This document shows positions 8,716 to 19,427 of a DNA stretch of 64,000 nt, piece by piece. The stretch is taken from assembly GCA_015075745.1 (NCBI GenBank), contig JABTTW010000001.1:62001-126000 (forward strand), given 5' to 3'. A program made the translations under genes and the position numbers. Numbering within the stretch: the first letter of the stretch is position 1; each line of letters begins with the position of its first letter. The DNA is from Planctomycetia bacterium. Lineage in GTDB: Bacteria > Planctomycetota > Phycisphaerae > UBA1845 > UTPLA1. The notes under the pieces were generated by a model, which saw only the letters and a program-made list of their open reading frames with translations, made no database searches and was not told the DNA's origin.

Positions 8716-10962
8716 ATGAAGGCCGGAATCGCCATCAAGAGTGCAACGAATCGCCGTTCACATCGTCCATCGCGCGCGGCATGGCTCGTGCTGGGCACGG
8801 TGCTTTCGATGAACTTCGTTTCCGCTCAGACTCCCCCCACGGAACCCCCAACAACAACGGAGAGCGGTATGACCACCACCACACACCCGCACACCAACCG
8901 CCTCGCCAACGCGACCAGCCCTTATCTGCTGCAGCATGCTCACAATCCCGTCGATTGGTACGAATGGGGCCCCGAGGCGCTGGACCGCTCCAGGAAGGAA
9001 GACAAGCCCATCTTCCTCTCCATCGGCTACTCCGCCTGCCACTGGTGCCACGTCATGGAGCGCGAGAGCTTCGAGAACGAAGAGATCGCCGCCGTCATGA
9101 ACAAATACTTCATCTGCATCAAGGTGGACCGCGAAGAGCGCCCCGACCTCGACAACATTTACATGATGGCGACCCAGGTCTTCACCCGATCCGGCGGTTG
9201 GCCGATGTCCGTCTGGCTCACGCCGAAACTCGAGCCCTTCTACGCCGGCACATATTTCCCGCCGACATCGGCCTACAACCGCCCGGGCTTCAAAGAAGTC
9301 CTCGAATACCTGGCAAAGGCCTGGCGTGAGCAGCGAGAGGACATCACCAAACAAGCCAAGTCGCTGACCGACGCCGTTCACCAGCTCACAACCATCGAGC
9401 ACGGCGACACGATCCCCCCGTTTGAAAAGGTCCTGGAGGCGGCCAACTTCCTCACTCGTGCGTTCGACCCGGTCAAGGGCGGCATGAGCGGCGGAGGCAC
9501 CAACAAGTTTCCCCCGTCGATGGCCATGGACCTCATGCTCCGCGCCTATCACCACAGTCTCTCACAGGACAAGCCCAATGCGAAAATGCGCGAGCTCGTC
9601 GAGCTCACACTCGACAAGATGGCCTACGGCGGCATTTACGATCAACTCGCCGGTGGCTTTGCCAGATACTCGACCGACACCGACTGGCTCGTCCCGCATT
9701 TTGAAAAGATGCTCTACGATCAGGCCTTGGTCAGCGACATTTACCTGAAGGCTTATCAACTCTCCGGCAAGCCGCTCTACGCCCGCGTCGCCCGCGAGAC
9801 GCTCGATTACGTCATCGCCGATCTGCAAAGCCCCGAAGGCGGCTATTACTCCTCGCGCGACGCTGACAGCGAGGGCGAAGAGGGCCGCTTTTGCGTCTGG
9901 TCCAAGCAGGAGGTCGATCGAGTCCTCGGCGAAAGCGATTCAAGGCTCTTTTGTGACTATTACGACGTCTCAGACTCCGGCAATTGGGAAGGTCACAACA
10001 TTCTCAACGTGCCGCGACCTGCCGACGTTGTTGCCAAGTTGCACGGCGTCTCATCCGACGAGCTGGACACCCGACTTCAGTCCTGCCGAAAAAAGCTCCT
10101 CACCGTCCGCGCCCAGCGAGTGGCGCCCCATCTTGATGACAAGATACTGGCATCCTGGAACGGCCTGATGATCGCGAGCATGGCCCGCGGCTATCGCATC
10201 CTCGGCGATGATAAATACCGCGACTCCGCCTCAAAAGCGGCGGAATTCATCTTGTCTTCAATGATCAAGAATGACCGACTCCAGCGTTCCTATCGCAAGG
10301 GAAAATGCCACACGCCGGCATACCTTGACGATCATGCCTTCCTGATCGATGCACTGCTTAACCTTTATGAGTCGACCTTTGACGCGAAATGGCTCGATCA
10401 GGCTACCCGACTCAACGACGCCGTGATCAAACATTTCCGCGATGAACCGGGCGGCTACTTCTTCACCGCCGATGACGCCGAAGTGACGCTCGTCCGTACC
10501 AAGGATGCCAACGATGGAGCCATTCCGTCCGGCAACTCCGTGCAGATCATGAATCTCCTCCGCCTCGCCACGCTCCTCGACGACGGAAAACTTCGAAGCG
10601 AGGCCGAACAATCGCTCAGAGCATTCGGCAAACAAATAATCGACTCGCCATTTCGCAGTGAACGAATGCTCTGCGCCGTGGACTACTTTCACCGTCGTCC
10701 CAGAGAAGTGGCCATCATCGTCGCAAAGGGCGACGAGTCCGGCGGTCGGGCGCTCGTCGACGCCGTCTGGCAATCCTACATTCCCAATCTTGCCCTGGCT
10801 GGAGTAGAACCTGGCACGTCCGAATCCGTCGTAGCCAGAATACCCCTCCTTGCCGGCAAGAAGGCGCTCGATGGGAAATCCGCCGCCTACGTCTGCAAGG
10901 ACTATGTTTGCAAGGCTCCCACGACCAGCCCGGAAAAGCTGCGGAGCGAACTCAGCCGATAG
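8716..10962 (+). CDS. DUF255 thioredoxin-domain protein (YyaL/SPATA20-like)
   Basis: 748 residues. A probable signal sequence (about 22-38) precedes the family start, [21 protein letters not shown]. The thioredoxin-like domain carries [14 protein letters not shown] with the C-H-W-C pair at residues 108 and 111. The rest is the (alpha/alpha)6 barrel typical of these proteins, with [15 protein letters not shown] and [14 protein letters not shown]. The family is widespread, but its substrate is not established; an N-acylglucosamine epimerase-like fold is usual. Full length and intact. Confidence 0.9.
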   Translation: MKAGIAIKSATNRRSHRPSRAAWLVLGTVLSMNFVSAQTPPTEPPTTTESGMTTTTHPHTNRLANATSPYLLQHAHNPVDWYEWGPEALDRSRKEDKPIFLSIGYSACHWCHVMERESFENEEIAAVMNKYFICIKVDREERPDLDNIYMMATQVFTRSGGWPMSVWLTPKLEPFYAGTYFPPTSAYNRPGFKEVLEYLAKAWREQREDITKQAKSLTDAVHQLTTIEHGDTIPPFEKVLEAANFLTRAFDPVKGGMSGGGTNKFPPSMAMDLMLRAYHHSLSQDKPNAKMRELVELTLDKMAYGGIYDQLAGGFARYSTDTDWLVPHFEKMLYDQALVSDIYLKAYQLSGKPLYARVARETLDYVIADLQSPEGGYYSSRDADSEGEEGRFCVWSKQEVDRVLGESDSRLFCDYYDVSDSGNWEGHNILNVPRPADVVAKLHGVSSDELDTRLQSCRKKLLTVRAQRVAPHLDDKILASWNGLMIASMARGYRILGDDKYRDSASKAAEFILSSMIKNDRLQRSYRKGKCHTPAYLDDHAFLIDALLNLYESTFDAKWLDQATRLNDAVIKHFRDEPGGYFFTADDAEVTLVRTKDANDGAIPSGNSVQIMNLLRLATLLDDGKLRSEAEQSLRAFGKQIIDSPFRSERMLCAVDYFHRRPREVAIIVAKGDESGGRALVDAVWQSYIPNLALAGVEPGTSESVVARIPLLAGKKALDGKSAAYVCKDYVCKAPTTSPEKLRSELSR

Positions 10963-11006
10963 AATGAAAATACCCGCGAAGATGAAACCGTGCGGAGGCA
11001 CATGAC

Positions 11007-11639
11007 ATGTTCACAATCGCCAGCCAATCGACGACCCTGAGACTTTGGCATTTTGCCGCTGCATCGTGGTTCGCGACCTGCCTGATCCTGCCGGTCCTCG
11101 CTCAACAGGAGCCGACTGGCGCAGCATCAGATCAGCCCAAGGAGAAGAAGGCCGCTGCCTCCACTCAACCGTCCGAACACGAAGAGATGGAGCCGCCCCG
11201 CGAGCCTTCGGCCTCTGATATTCTAAGAGCGCTCACCAAGCCGGAGGACGCGCCGCCCAAGCCCGTCATCCTCCCCACCCAGCCCGGTCAGACGATCGAG
11301 CGCAAGGAGATTGATCTGTCGGTCATCCCGCAAAACAGCGTGGCCCCCATCACGCCGCGACTGTACCCCGACGGCTACCGCATTGTGGATCGGCCGGGAC
11401 GACTGGCCCGCGAAGGAGAGTACTACGTCTTCGCGTTTGAAAGCAGAGGCCAGGCCGAGGCGGAGTTGCCGATTCGACTCCTGCCGAACCGTCTGCTTGA
11501 GGACATGGAGATCGCATCAGCCGGCGGCACGAATCCGATTGTCTTTCTCATCAGCGGCGAGCTAACTGAATACCACGGAGTCAATTACCTGCTGGTCCAA
11601 AAGCTACTGACGCGCCCGAATCTCGGCAACTTGAAGTAA
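11007..11639 (+). CDS. Secreted protein of unknown function
   Basis: 210 residues with an N-terminal signal peptide (FAAASWFATCLILPVLAQQ). A Pro/Glu/Lys-rich linker (about 33-75) precedes a folded beta-rich domain of about 110 residues (SVAPITPRLYPDGYRIVDRPGRL, then IVFLISGELTEYHGVNYLLV), which ends in LLTRPNLGNLK. I do not recognise the domain. It follows the DUF255 gene by 44 bases on the same strand and may share its transcript. Confidence 0.65.
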   Translation: MFTIASQSTTLRLWHFAAASWFATCLILPVLAQQEPTGAASDQPKEKKAAASTQPSEHEEMEPPREPSASDILRALTKPEDAPPKPVILPTQPGQTIERKEIDLSVIPQNSVAPITPRLYPDGYRIVDRPGRLAREGEYYVFAFESRGQAEAELPIRLLPNRLLEDMEIASAGGTNPIVFLISGELTEYHGVNYLLVQKLLTRPNLGNLK

Positions 11640-11936
11640 TCAATTGCTTCCGCCTTCATACTCGCCAGGCCCCGAAAATACGACGCGGCTGCCGGCGCCT
11701 TTTGTCATCGCCGACGCCTCGCTTGTTCCTCACCAACAGGCATAGTAGGATGCCGCAAGCTTGGGCGAGATTACTCATTATCTAAGGCTGTACCACAATC
11801 GGCACTGGAACACGACTTGCTAGACGCATTGAGCATCAGCGTTGAGAGAACAGGCGTCCCATCCTCGCCGGGCGGTCCCGGCCGGACGCATGAAATCCCG
11901 GGAATAATTAGGTTGTGATGTGAAGGAGTGTCGTTC

Positions 11937-13187
11937 ATGTCGGTGATGAATCCGTTTCAGATCGCTCAGCAACAACTCGACGAAGCCGCCAAGAAACTCG
12001 GCCTCGACCAGGCCACCCACGAGTTGCTGCGATGGCCCATGCGGGAATACCGCATGACCCTGCCGGTCAAGATGGACAATGGCCAAACCCGCATCTTTCA
12101 CGCCTATCGCGTGCAATACAATTCTTCGCGCGGACCCACCAAGGGCGGCCTCCGCTGGCACCCTGACGAGACCATCGACACCGTCCGTGCCCTCGCTGCG
12201 TGGATGACGTGGAAGTGCGCCGTTGTAAACATCCCCCTTGGAGGCGGCAAGGGTGGCGTCACCTGCAACCCCAAGGAAATGAGCGAGGCCGAAAAGGAGC
12301 GCCTTGCTCGCGCATATATCCGGTCCGTCGGCCATGAGTTTGGCGTCCACCGCGATGTCCCCGCGCCGGACGTATACACCACGCCGCAGATCATGGCCTG
12401 GATGATGGATGAATATGAGGCCATGAAAGGTTACAGCCACCCCGGCATGATCACGGGCAAGCCGATCGCCCTCGGCGGATCGCAGGGACGCGGCGACGCC
12501 ACCGCGCGCGGAGGCGTCTACGTCGTTCGCGAAGCGTGCAAGCAGATCAAACTCGACGCGACCAAGAGCACCTATGCCATTCAGGGATTCGGCAATGCCG
12601 GCCAGTTTGCCGCAACGCTCCATCCGGAGATTCTCGGCGGCGGAAAACTGATTGCCGTCAGTGACTCGCGCGGCGGCGTCATGAGCAAAAGCGGCATCGA
12701 TCCGGCAGCCGTCGTCAAGTACAAGCTGGAAACGGGCAAGGTCGAGGGCTTCCCTGGAACCTCGCCGATCTCGAACAACGAACTGCTCGAACTCGAGGTT
12801 GACATCATGTACCCGGCCGCACTCGAAGGGGCGATCACCGCCGCCAACGCCGGGAAGATCAAGGCAAAAGTCCTCTGTGAACTCGCCAACGGCCCAACGA
12901 CCCCCGAGGCCGATATGATCCTGCACAAGGCTGGCGTCCTCGTCCTCCCGGACTTCATGGCCAATGCCGGCGGCGTGACCGTCAGTTACTTCGAGCAGGT
13001 GCAGAACACCTACAACTACTATTGGTCGTTGGAAGATGTCCACCAGCAGCTCGATCGCCGCATGACCGATGCATTCAACTCAGTCTACTCCACCCGCGAG
13101 AAGGCGAAGGTCCACATGCGACTCGCGGCCTACATGGTCGCCGTGACGCGCGTCGCCGAGGCCTGCAAACTCCGCGGCTGGGTATAG
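11937..13187 (+). CDS. Glu/Leu/Phe/Val dehydrogenase (glutamate dehydrogenase)
   Basis: 416 residues, the usual GDH length. It catalyses glutamate + NAD(P)+ to 2-oxoglutarate + ammonium. The dimerisation and substrate domain has the Lys-rich core GPTKGGLRWHP and NIPLGGGKGGV (catalytic Lys region), then DVPAPDVYT. The Rossmann domain has IQGFGNAGQFAA, and the end holds ANAGGVTVSYFEQVQN. I chose the ATG at 11937 because AAGGAG lies at 11922-11927; the GTG at 11928 is too close to it. Cofactor preference is not settled by eye. A strong terminator follows. Confidence 0.93.
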   Translation: MSVMNPFQIAQQQLDEAAKKLGLDQATHELLRWPMREYRMTLPVKMDNGQTRIFHAYRVQYNSSRGPTKGGLRWHPDETIDTVRALAAWMTWKCAVVNIPLGGGKGGVTCNPKEMSEAEKERLARAYIRSVGHEFGVHRDVPAPDVYTTPQIMAWMMDEYEAMKGYSHPGMITGKPIALGGSQGRGDATARGGVYVVREACKQIKLDATKSTYAIQGFGNAGQFAATLHPEILGGGKLIAVSDSRGGVMSKSGIDPAAVVKYKLETGKVEGFPGTSPISNNELLELEVDIMYPAALEGAITAANAGKIKAKVLCELANGPTTPEADMILHKAGVLVLPDFMANAGGVTVSYFEQVQNTYNYYWSLEDVHQQLDRRMTDAFNSVYSTREKAKVHMRLAAYMVAVTRVAEACKLRGWV

Positions 13188-13210
13188 TCGAATAGTTCGC
13201 TGCACGCACA

Positions 13211-13245
13211 AAAAGAGGGGTGGGCATTCGTTGCCCACCCCTTTT
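13211..13245. terminator. Bidirectional intrinsic terminator
   Basis: A perfect 10-bp inverted repeat, GGGGTGGGCA (13217-13226) and TGCCCACCCC (13232-13241), around a TTCGT loop. T4 follows on the plus strand and A4 (13211-13214) precedes it, so it can stop both glutamate dehydrogenase (plus) and the endonuclease gene (minus), which converge here. Confidence 0.92.
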
Positions 13246-13265
13246 CATATCGCGGTGACGGCGCG

Positions 13266-16073
13266 CTATTCGAGAATCTCGATCGCATTTACGTCGGCGC
13301 TGGTGCCAATCCCCAGCGTGCTCAGGTCCATAAACGCCCTGTAGGAGCCGGCCGTCACCGTACCCAATGAGCTGGGCGTGAACTCAAACACATCTTCATC
13401 GTTACCCGATACTCCGGTAACCGCGAATGACCCGAGCGTCGAGAGCAGGATTTCTCCGGTTGAGACAGAACACGCGGCATCGACATCCTCATTGCTGCTC
13501 GTCGCGAGTTCCACATCGCTGCCGTCGAAGTAGTAGCTCCAGGTGCCGGTCGTCACCGAACCCAGCCTGGTCGGCGTGAAGGCAATTAGGTCTTCGTCCT
13601 GCAAGCTGCTCAGACCCGTGACACTCGGTGCATCAAGCGTCGAGATGACCAGTTGTCCACTCGCCGAGATGAACAAGGCATCGATATCTTCCGCGGTTGT
13701 AGTCAGCCCGACATCACTCCCATCAAAATAGAAGGTCCACGTACCCGCGGTACTGGCGCCCAGCGACGTAGGTGTGAACTGAACGATGTCCGAATCATCA
13801 ATCGATGTACCGCTGGGACCGCCCGTCAGCCCTGCAAGCGTTCCGTCCACGTCAACGCTGATCAGGAGTTCGCCGCCGGGGAGTACCGTGAGCGCATCAA
13901 TGGCAAAAGAAGACAATCCGACATCGCTCCCGTCGAAGTAAAGCGACCACGCGCCCGTGCCTGTGTCGTAGGCCACGATGTCTTCATTTGCGACCGTGCC
14001 GACGCCGGGAACCGTGGTATTGCCGAGGAACGAAATAAGCACCGTTACGCCGGCGGAAGGCGTCGCGAAGGCCTCGTTGCTGTCGGCGCTCTCATTGCTG
14101 GATGTGTCTATCGCCGTGACCACGTAATAATACGTGACGCCGTTGGTCACGGTCCCGTCGGCGTAGAGGCTGCCGACCACCAGTGAGACGTTCAATTTCG
14201 AATAGGGCCCGCCGCTCGCGGTCGCTCGGTAAACATTGTAACCGGCCAGGTCGCCTTCGGAATTGTCGCTCCAATCTAAATCCACAATCGCGTTCCCCGC
14301 GGTAGCGCCAAGTCCGCTTGGCGCCGCCGGGGGTGTCACATCGATACAAGACGGGTCGTTAAAAGTCTGGCCGCCGTTTGGCTGACCGGCGCTAGTGGTG
14401 GCCGGCGGCTGCCATGCAAAGTCGGAGTATTGCTTGCCGGTCCCTGTCAGTTGCAGCGACTGACCCACGGGAGTCGTGGTTAACTCACTCACGCCGATAT
14501 CCACGGAGAGCATGCCCAGTGCCGGGCCGTCCGTGGCCGTGAACGCGCCTTCATAACTGATGAATTGGCGAACCGTGCTCGCGGTGTCGACCAGCGCGAG
14601 GCCGTCAGGCGAGCCGTTCTGCATCGCCGCAAAGCTGAAGCTCAGTGCCCCGATGCAGCTCTGCTGATCGGGAATAATTCCGGAGAGATTGACCGTGGCG
14701 TAAGTCGCGCCGCCGCTTCCGTTGTATCCGATGACGCGCCATCCAGTTAGATCGGTGCCGGCAGGACCGGCGATCTCAACGAACTCCCCGGTGTCAGTTC
14801 CATCATTGTCATAGTGAAACTCATTGATCCACGGACCCGATGTCCCGCCACCGCCTGAAGGCGTCGCCGAAGCCTGATTGCTGTTGCCGGATTCGTTGCT
14901 TGACGTGTCTACTGCCGTGACGACGTAATAGTACGTGGTGCCGTTGCTCGCCGTGTTGTCCGCGTAGGAACTCGTCGCGATAAGCGACACGTTGAGCTTT
15001 AAATGGGGGCCGCCGCTCGTTGTCGAGCGATAGACGTTATAGCCGCCGAGGTCTGACTCCAGGTTGTCGTTCCAATTGAGATTGACGACAGCGTTTCCAC
15101 CGGTGGCGATCAACCCGGTCGGACCGGCAGGCGGCGTGGTGTCGCCGCTTCCGCATACGTTGTTCCAGATGCACTCAACCCACTCTGGGTGATCGATGAA
15201 GGGATTACGATTCCCTTGAAAGCTGAAGACCACGTCGTTGCGGCTCATCTCCTTGGCGTCCACTGGGTCCTGCTGATGCCACTGGAGAAGCACAGTGAGC
15301 ATTCCCATGTACGCAACCGACTCATTCGCCCCCGTGTTCGACGCGGCAATCAGGGACTCGTTGTCGGTCAGAATCATGTCCGGCTCAGCCGCGCCGGTGA
15401 TCCCATGGGTGCCGCCCTCGTATCGAAGATCAAGATAAAACAGGGCCCGCGCCACATCCCCGCGCCGTCCGATCCAGGTTTCCCACGTACCTGTTGTAAA
15501 GGAGCCCGTCGTCCAGTTCGAGTTACCGGGATAGACGCCGCTGCCGCCACCCTGTCCATTCGTCAGCAGCGTGATCTGTTCGGCGCAGGCGGCGCTGCAA
15601 AAGCGATAGGGCTTGTTGCTTCGACTGGAGTTGTAAGAGTCATCGGCGATGAACAGCGCGTGGCAGTCTGTGTAAGGATAATTCGTTGAGCCGTCATTGG
15701 GATAACCATACGAATTGGGCCAGGAGTGCTCACGATTGTAATTCGTATTGCCGGCCCCCACCTTGGCGTAGCTGGCATTCCTGTATATATCCAGAACGTT
15801 GGATGGATTGCTCGGATCCTCATCCGCCAACTCGAGGATATTCCAAGTGTCCGTGGACGAGGATGTGTATGGAAACCTCGTGTGATCGTCGATTATCGGG
15901 TGAAGTGTTGCGCGTAGCGTAGAACTATTCGTCGTGTCCACGGAACTGTAATAACCGGGCGGTGGATCAGCCGACGCCAAGTATGCAATCGACAATGTGA
16001 CCATCATGACGGTAGCCGGCAAAATCCATCCCTCCGTCTTTACCGGTGCGTGTCGAGCTTTCGTCATCTCCAT
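13266..16073 (-). CDS. Secreted mosaic endonuclease I with fibronectin III, lamin-tail and C-terminal repeats
   Basis: 935 residues. After a signal peptide (residues about 16-35) comes an endonuclease I domain (about 36-310): NREHSWPNSYG holds the catalytic His, with DCHALFIADD and RNDVVFSFQGNRNPFIDHPE, all diagnostic of this non-specific secreted nuclease family. Next are a fibronectin III domain (SDLGGYNVYRS), a lamin-tail-like domain (WINEFHYDNDGTDTGEFVEI) and a second fibronectin III (GDLAGYNVYRA) nearly identical to the first. The C-terminal 250 residues hold four degenerate units containing YFDGSDVGL. It likely degrades extracellular DNA at the surface for nutrients or defence. Confidence 0.9.
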   Translation of the reverse strand: MEMTKARHAPVKTEGWILPATVMMVTLSIAYLASADPPPGYYSSVDTTNSSTLRATLHPIIDDHTRFPYTSSSTDTWNILELADEDPSNPSNVLDIYRNASYAKVGAGNTNYNREHSWPNSYGYPNDGSTNYPYTDCHALFIADDSYNSSRSNKPYRFCSAACAEQITLLTNGQGGGSGVYPGNSNWTTGSFTTGTWETWIGRRGDVARALFYLDLRYEGGTHGITGAAEPDMILTDNESLIAASNTGANESVAYMGMLTVLLQWHQQDPVDAKEMSRNDVVFSFQGNRNPFIDHPEWVECIWNNVCGSGDTTPPAGPTGLIATGGNAVVNLNWNDNLESDLGGYNVYRSTTSGGPHLKLNVSLIATSSYADNTASNGTTYYYVVTAVDTSSNESGNSNQASATPSGGGGTSGPWINEFHYDNDGTDTGEFVEIAGPAGTDLTGWRVIGYNGSGGATYATVNLSGIIPDQQSCIGALSFSFAAMQNGSPDGLALVDTASTVRQFISYEGAFTATDGPALGMLSVDIGVSELTTTPVGQSLQLTGTGKQYSDFAWQPPATTSAGQPNGGQTFNDPSCIDVTPPAAPSGLGATAGNAIVDLDWSDNSEGDLAGYNVYRATASGGPYSKLNVSLVVGSLYADGTVTNGVTYYYVVTAIDTSSNESADSNEAFATPSAGVTVLISFLGNTTVPGVGTVANEDIVAYDTGTGAWSLYFDGSDVGLSSFAIDALTVLPGGELLISVDVDGTLAGLTGGPSGTSIDDSDIVQFTPTSLGASTAGTWTFYFDGSDVGLTTTAEDIDALFISASGQLVISTLDAPSVTGLSSLQDEDLIAFTPTRLGSVTTGTWSYYFDGSDVELATSSNEDVDAACSVSTGEILLSTLGSFAVTGVSGNDEDVFEFTPSSLGTVTAGSYRAFMDLSTLGIGTSADVNAIEILE

Positions 16074-16315
16074 CGCGAAAAACTCCCTTTATGGGCCGGG
16101 GTGAGCCGCATCGCGGGCTGTTTCGCGCGGGACCACCCGTCCCACAAGGTTCGATCGATTCAGCCTCGCTTGAGGTGATTCTGCTAACCGCCCACCGCTT
16201 ATTCAAGTAAAATCCTCGCTAATGAAGCAAGACAACCACCGATTTTTAGCGAGCGCTGCAAGAAACCGTACAATCGGTCGTTGTTCAATGTATCGGGCCG
16301 ATCGGAGGGCCGACC
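16074..16315. other. Divergent promoter region
   Basis: About 240 bases between the endonuclease gene (minus) and the DUF1549 gene (plus). No convincing promoter pair, operator or hairpin was seen. Confidence 0.4.
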
Positions 16316-18004
16316 ATGCCTTCAAGTGGTGGGAAGAGTCCGTTGATGCTGATGACCCTTGCAGTGATTCTCATTGCGGGACCGGCACAGACTTTCGCCC
16401 AGGACAAGGTCCCGGACTTTAGCTACTCCCGTCCCCAGGGTGAACCACAGATGCTCAAGGCCCTCCCCCGGGAACGCCCGACCGTCCCGCAGGTCCGCTT
16501 CGGCAACTTTCGGCCCTTTAACGAAATCGACAATTTCATCCTCGCGCGCATCAAGGCGGAGAAGGTCAAGCCTGCGAAGCTCTGCGATGACTGGGACTTC
16601 GCGCGCCGCGCCAGCCTCGATCTGGTCGGTCTCATCCCCACCGCCACCGACCTCGAGCGATACTTCAAATGGAACGAGAAGGAGCGACGCTCCAAGTGGA
16701 TTGATTTCCTTCTAAAGCAACCGCAGTACGCGGATCATTGGACCATTTTCTGGGGCGACCTTCTGCGGGAGCGCGATCGCGTCCGCGGTGCACCCAATGG
16801 CGCCCTGAAGCGTTTCATCCACCGCAGCCTCATCGAAAACCGTCCTTACGATCAGTGGGTTCAGGAGCTGATTACCGCCCAGGGCCCGGCCGACGAAAAT
16901 GACGCGGCCGCCTACATCCTCAGAGACCGGGGAGACCCGGATGTCCTGACCGTCTCCGTCACCCAGAGTCTCCTGGGCATCCAGCTCAAGTGCGCCCAGT
17001 GCCACGACCACCCTACCGACTGGTGGACGCAAAAGCAGTTCCAGGGAATGGCAGGATTCTGGCATGGCAGCCGTCCGCGACCTTATCGCACGCAGGAAGT
17101 ACGCGTCGGCGACCGGGTCGTCCCGATGCCCATCTTCCGGCTGGAGGACCGCGAGCGCCGGGCCGACGGCACCTTCATCACCGGAGCTGTCTCCGAGCTC
17201 GGTCGCGGTCGAAGAGCTCTCGCCGACCTCATCACTCGGCGCGATGACCCCTTCTTTGCGCGCGTCGCCGTCAATCGACTCTGGAACAAACTCATGGGCG
17301 CCGGCCTCGTAATGCCGGTCGATAATTTCAGCGCTCTCAATCCGCCCTCTCATTCCGAATTGCTCGACTGGCTGGCCCTCGAGTTTGTCGATCACAACTA
17401 TGACCTCAGGCACATTCTTCGATCGATCGCCACCTCGCGGACTTATCAGCAGATGTCCGCACGCAAGGTGCCGAAACTCGTCAGGAAGGTCTCGGACAAC
17501 GGCGACGAATCCGCTCGCGAGCCCGGCGCGATGTTCGAGATCATGCCGCTTCGTCGGATGAGCGCCGAGCAGATTCAGGACTCGATCCTCGCCGCCACCG
17601 GCAGATACCGAAGTCAGAACTGGCTTCGCGCATCCATCCTCAAGCCGTACCCTCCCCCGCCGCGCGACTTTCTCACTGTCTTCGGCGCCTCCGACCGCGA
17701 AACGCTTCTCCCCCGCCCCACCACCGGCAGTGTCCAGCAATCGCTCACACTCATGAACGGCGACTTCGTCAGCGCGGCCATCCGCATCCACCCCGATCAT
17801 CCGCTCGTCTATTGGGATCGACAAAGCAGCCTCACAAGTGCGCAGCTCGTTGACGCACTCTTTGTCCAGTTCCTCACTCGGCTGCCAACGGTCAAGGAGC
17901 GACAATGGGCCTTGAACTACGTCGGCTTTGGTCAAAACGAATGGGCCTGGGAAGATCTGCAGTGGGCCCTGATCAACACCCGGGAGTTTCAGTACATTCG
18001 TTAA
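16316..18004 (+). CDS. DUF1549/DUF1553 planctomycete protein
   Basis: 562 residues with a signal peptide (LMLMTLAVILIAGPAQTFAQ). The DUF1549 domain occupies about residues 65-260 (NEIDNFILARI, FARRASLDLVGLIPTATDLE, then KCAQCHDHPTDWW). The DUF1553 domain follows (AVNRLWNKLMGAGLV, HSELLDWLALEFVDHNYDLRHI). CAQCH is a heme-c-like CxxCH motif, but it is conserved in this family without proof of heme. This domain pair is strongly enriched in Planctomycetota and is almost always followed by DUF1501, as here. Function unproven. Confidence 0.92.
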   Translation: MPSSGGKSPLMLMTLAVILIAGPAQTFAQDKVPDFSYSRPQGEPQMLKALPRERPTVPQVRFGNFRPFNEIDNFILARIKAEKVKPAKLCDDWDFARRASLDLVGLIPTATDLERYFKWNEKERRSKWIDFLLKQPQYADHWTIFWGDLLRERDRVRGAPNGALKRFIHRSLIENRPYDQWVQELITAQGPADENDAAAYILRDRGDPDVLTVSVTQSLLGIQLKCAQCHDHPTDWWTQKQFQGMAGFWHGSRPRPYRTQEVRVGDRVVPMPIFRLEDRERRADGTFITGAVSELGRGRRALADLITRRDDPFFARVAVNRLWNKLMGAGLVMPVDNFSALNPPSHSELLDWLALEFVDHNYDLRHILRSIATSRTYQQMSARKVPKLVRKVSDNGDESAREPGAMFEIMPLRRMSAEQIQDSILAATGRYRSQNWLRASILKPYPPPPRDFLTVFGASDRETLLPRPTTGSVQQSLTLMNGDFVSAAIRIHPDHPLVYWDRQSSLTSAQLVDALFVQFLTRLPTVKERQWALNYVGFGQNEWAWEDLQWALINTREFQYIR

Positions 18005-18026
18005 CGCCAATGGGAAGCGTGCATCC

Positions 18027-19325
18027 ATGAATTCATGCCGGGGCTGTGAGAGCTACCAGCGAATGACCCGCCGCCAGTGGCTGCGCTCCGCTGTCGGGGC
18101 TGCCGGCGGCGCGACCTTCCTCGGCCTTCTCGACCCGCGCATCCTCTACGCCGCACCGAAGAAGAAGCCTGACCGAGCCCAATCGGTCATTCTCCTCTGG
18201 ATGGGCGGCGGCATGAGTCATCTCGACACCTTCGACCCTCAGCCCGGCTCAGAGTTCGGTGGCCCTTTCGAGGGTATCAAGACGACCGCCGACGGCGTCG
18301 TCATCTCTCAGCACCTTCCGCGGATCGCGAGTCAGTTCAAGCACCTCTCCCTCATTCGCAGCATGACCAGTAACGAATTCGATCATGACCGCGCGACGTA
18401 CCTCATGCACACCGGCTATCAGGTGCTGCCGAGCATGAAGCACTCGACCCTCGGTTCCATCACCGCCAAGTATCTTGGCCCTTCGCCGCGCGATGCGAAT
18501 CTTCCGCCGTATGTCTCGATCGGCATTGACTGGGCCGCGGGCTATCTGGGCCCGAAGTTCGCTCCCTACTACGTCGGCGCGGCGGAGCGCGCCAACGAGA
18601 ACCTCGTCGTTCCGCAGGGCGTCGGCGAGCGCCGGTTCAACGACCGGTTGAAGCTGCTCAGCGAATTCGACCGCAGCTTCCGGGCGAAGTACCCCCGCCA
18701 TCCTGTTCTCGACGGCTTCGCCGAACACTACAACGCCGCCCTGCTCATGATGCGGCCGCGCACCGCGAAGGTCTTCAACCTCGACGCCGAGCCGGATGCC
18801 GTGCGCGCTGCCTACGGCGAAACATCCGGATTCGGGCAGGGCTGCCTGCTGGCGCGGCGACTAGTGCAGTACGGCGTACGCTTTATCGAGGTTGCCCTTC
18901 CCGGATGGGACACGCATCAGGACAACTTTGAGACGGTCAAGGCCAAGAGCGGTGAACTGGACGTTGCCGTTTCCACACTCATCGAGGACCTTCGCGCCAA
19001 GGACCTTTGGGACCAGACCGTTGTCATCCTCACCAGTGAATTCGGCCGGACGCCGAACATCAACGGCAATCAGGGCCGCGATCACTGGCCGCGCGTCTGG
19101 AGCACCGTCATCGGCGGCGGCGGCCTTGTCGGCGGTCAGGTCATCGGGGCGAGCGATCGGGGCCATGAAGTGGCCGACCGGCCCATCCGCGTGGGCGAGC
19201 TGCACGCCACTATCTGCCAGGCACTCGACATCGACTGGACGCGATCCAACAAGTCGTCCGAAGGGCGGCCGTTTCGCGTGGTCAATGACCACTCGGCCGC
19301 ACCCATCGCGGAGCTATTCGCCTGA
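18027..19325 (+). CDS. DUF1501 protein with Tat signal
   Basis: 432 residues. The twin-arginine signal MTRRQWLRSAVGAAGG begins at about residue 13, so it is exported folded. The DUF1501 body, a sulfatase/alkaline-phosphatase-like fold, shows LLWMGGGMSHLDTFDP, WDTHQDNF and TSEFGRTPNINGNQGRDHWP, where His/Asp residues would form the metal site. It starts 22 bases after the DUF1549/1553 gene and is surely co-transcribed. The pair is a planctomycete hallmark with unproven activity. Confidence 0.92.
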   Translation: MNSCRGCESYQRMTRRQWLRSAVGAAGGATFLGLLDPRILYAAPKKKPDRAQSVILLWMGGGMSHLDTFDPQPGSEFGGPFEGIKTTADGVVISQHLPRIASQFKHLSLIRSMTSNEFDHDRATYLMHTGYQVLPSMKHSTLGSITAKYLGPSPRDANLPPYVSIGIDWAAGYLGPKFAPYYVGAAERANENLVVPQGVGERRFNDRLKLLSEFDRSFRAKYPRHPVLDGFAEHYNAALLMMRPRTAKVFNLDAEPDAVRAAYGETSGFGQGCLLARRLVQYGVRFIEVALPGWDTHQDNFETVKAKSGELDVAVSTLIEDLRAKDLWDQTVVILTSEFGRTPNINGNQGRDHWPRVWSTVIGGGGLVGGQVIGASDRGHEVADRPIRVGELHATICQALDIDWTRSNKSSEGRPFRVVNDHSAAPIAELFA

Positions 19326-19427
19326 GTCTGGCTCAAGATTGCCGCCTCCTCTTGTCCATTCCGCCTTGCTGTCGCCATTCGCTGCCCTCTGCTAACATCC
19401 TGCGTCCGCTGCCGCGTCCGCGGCGGC

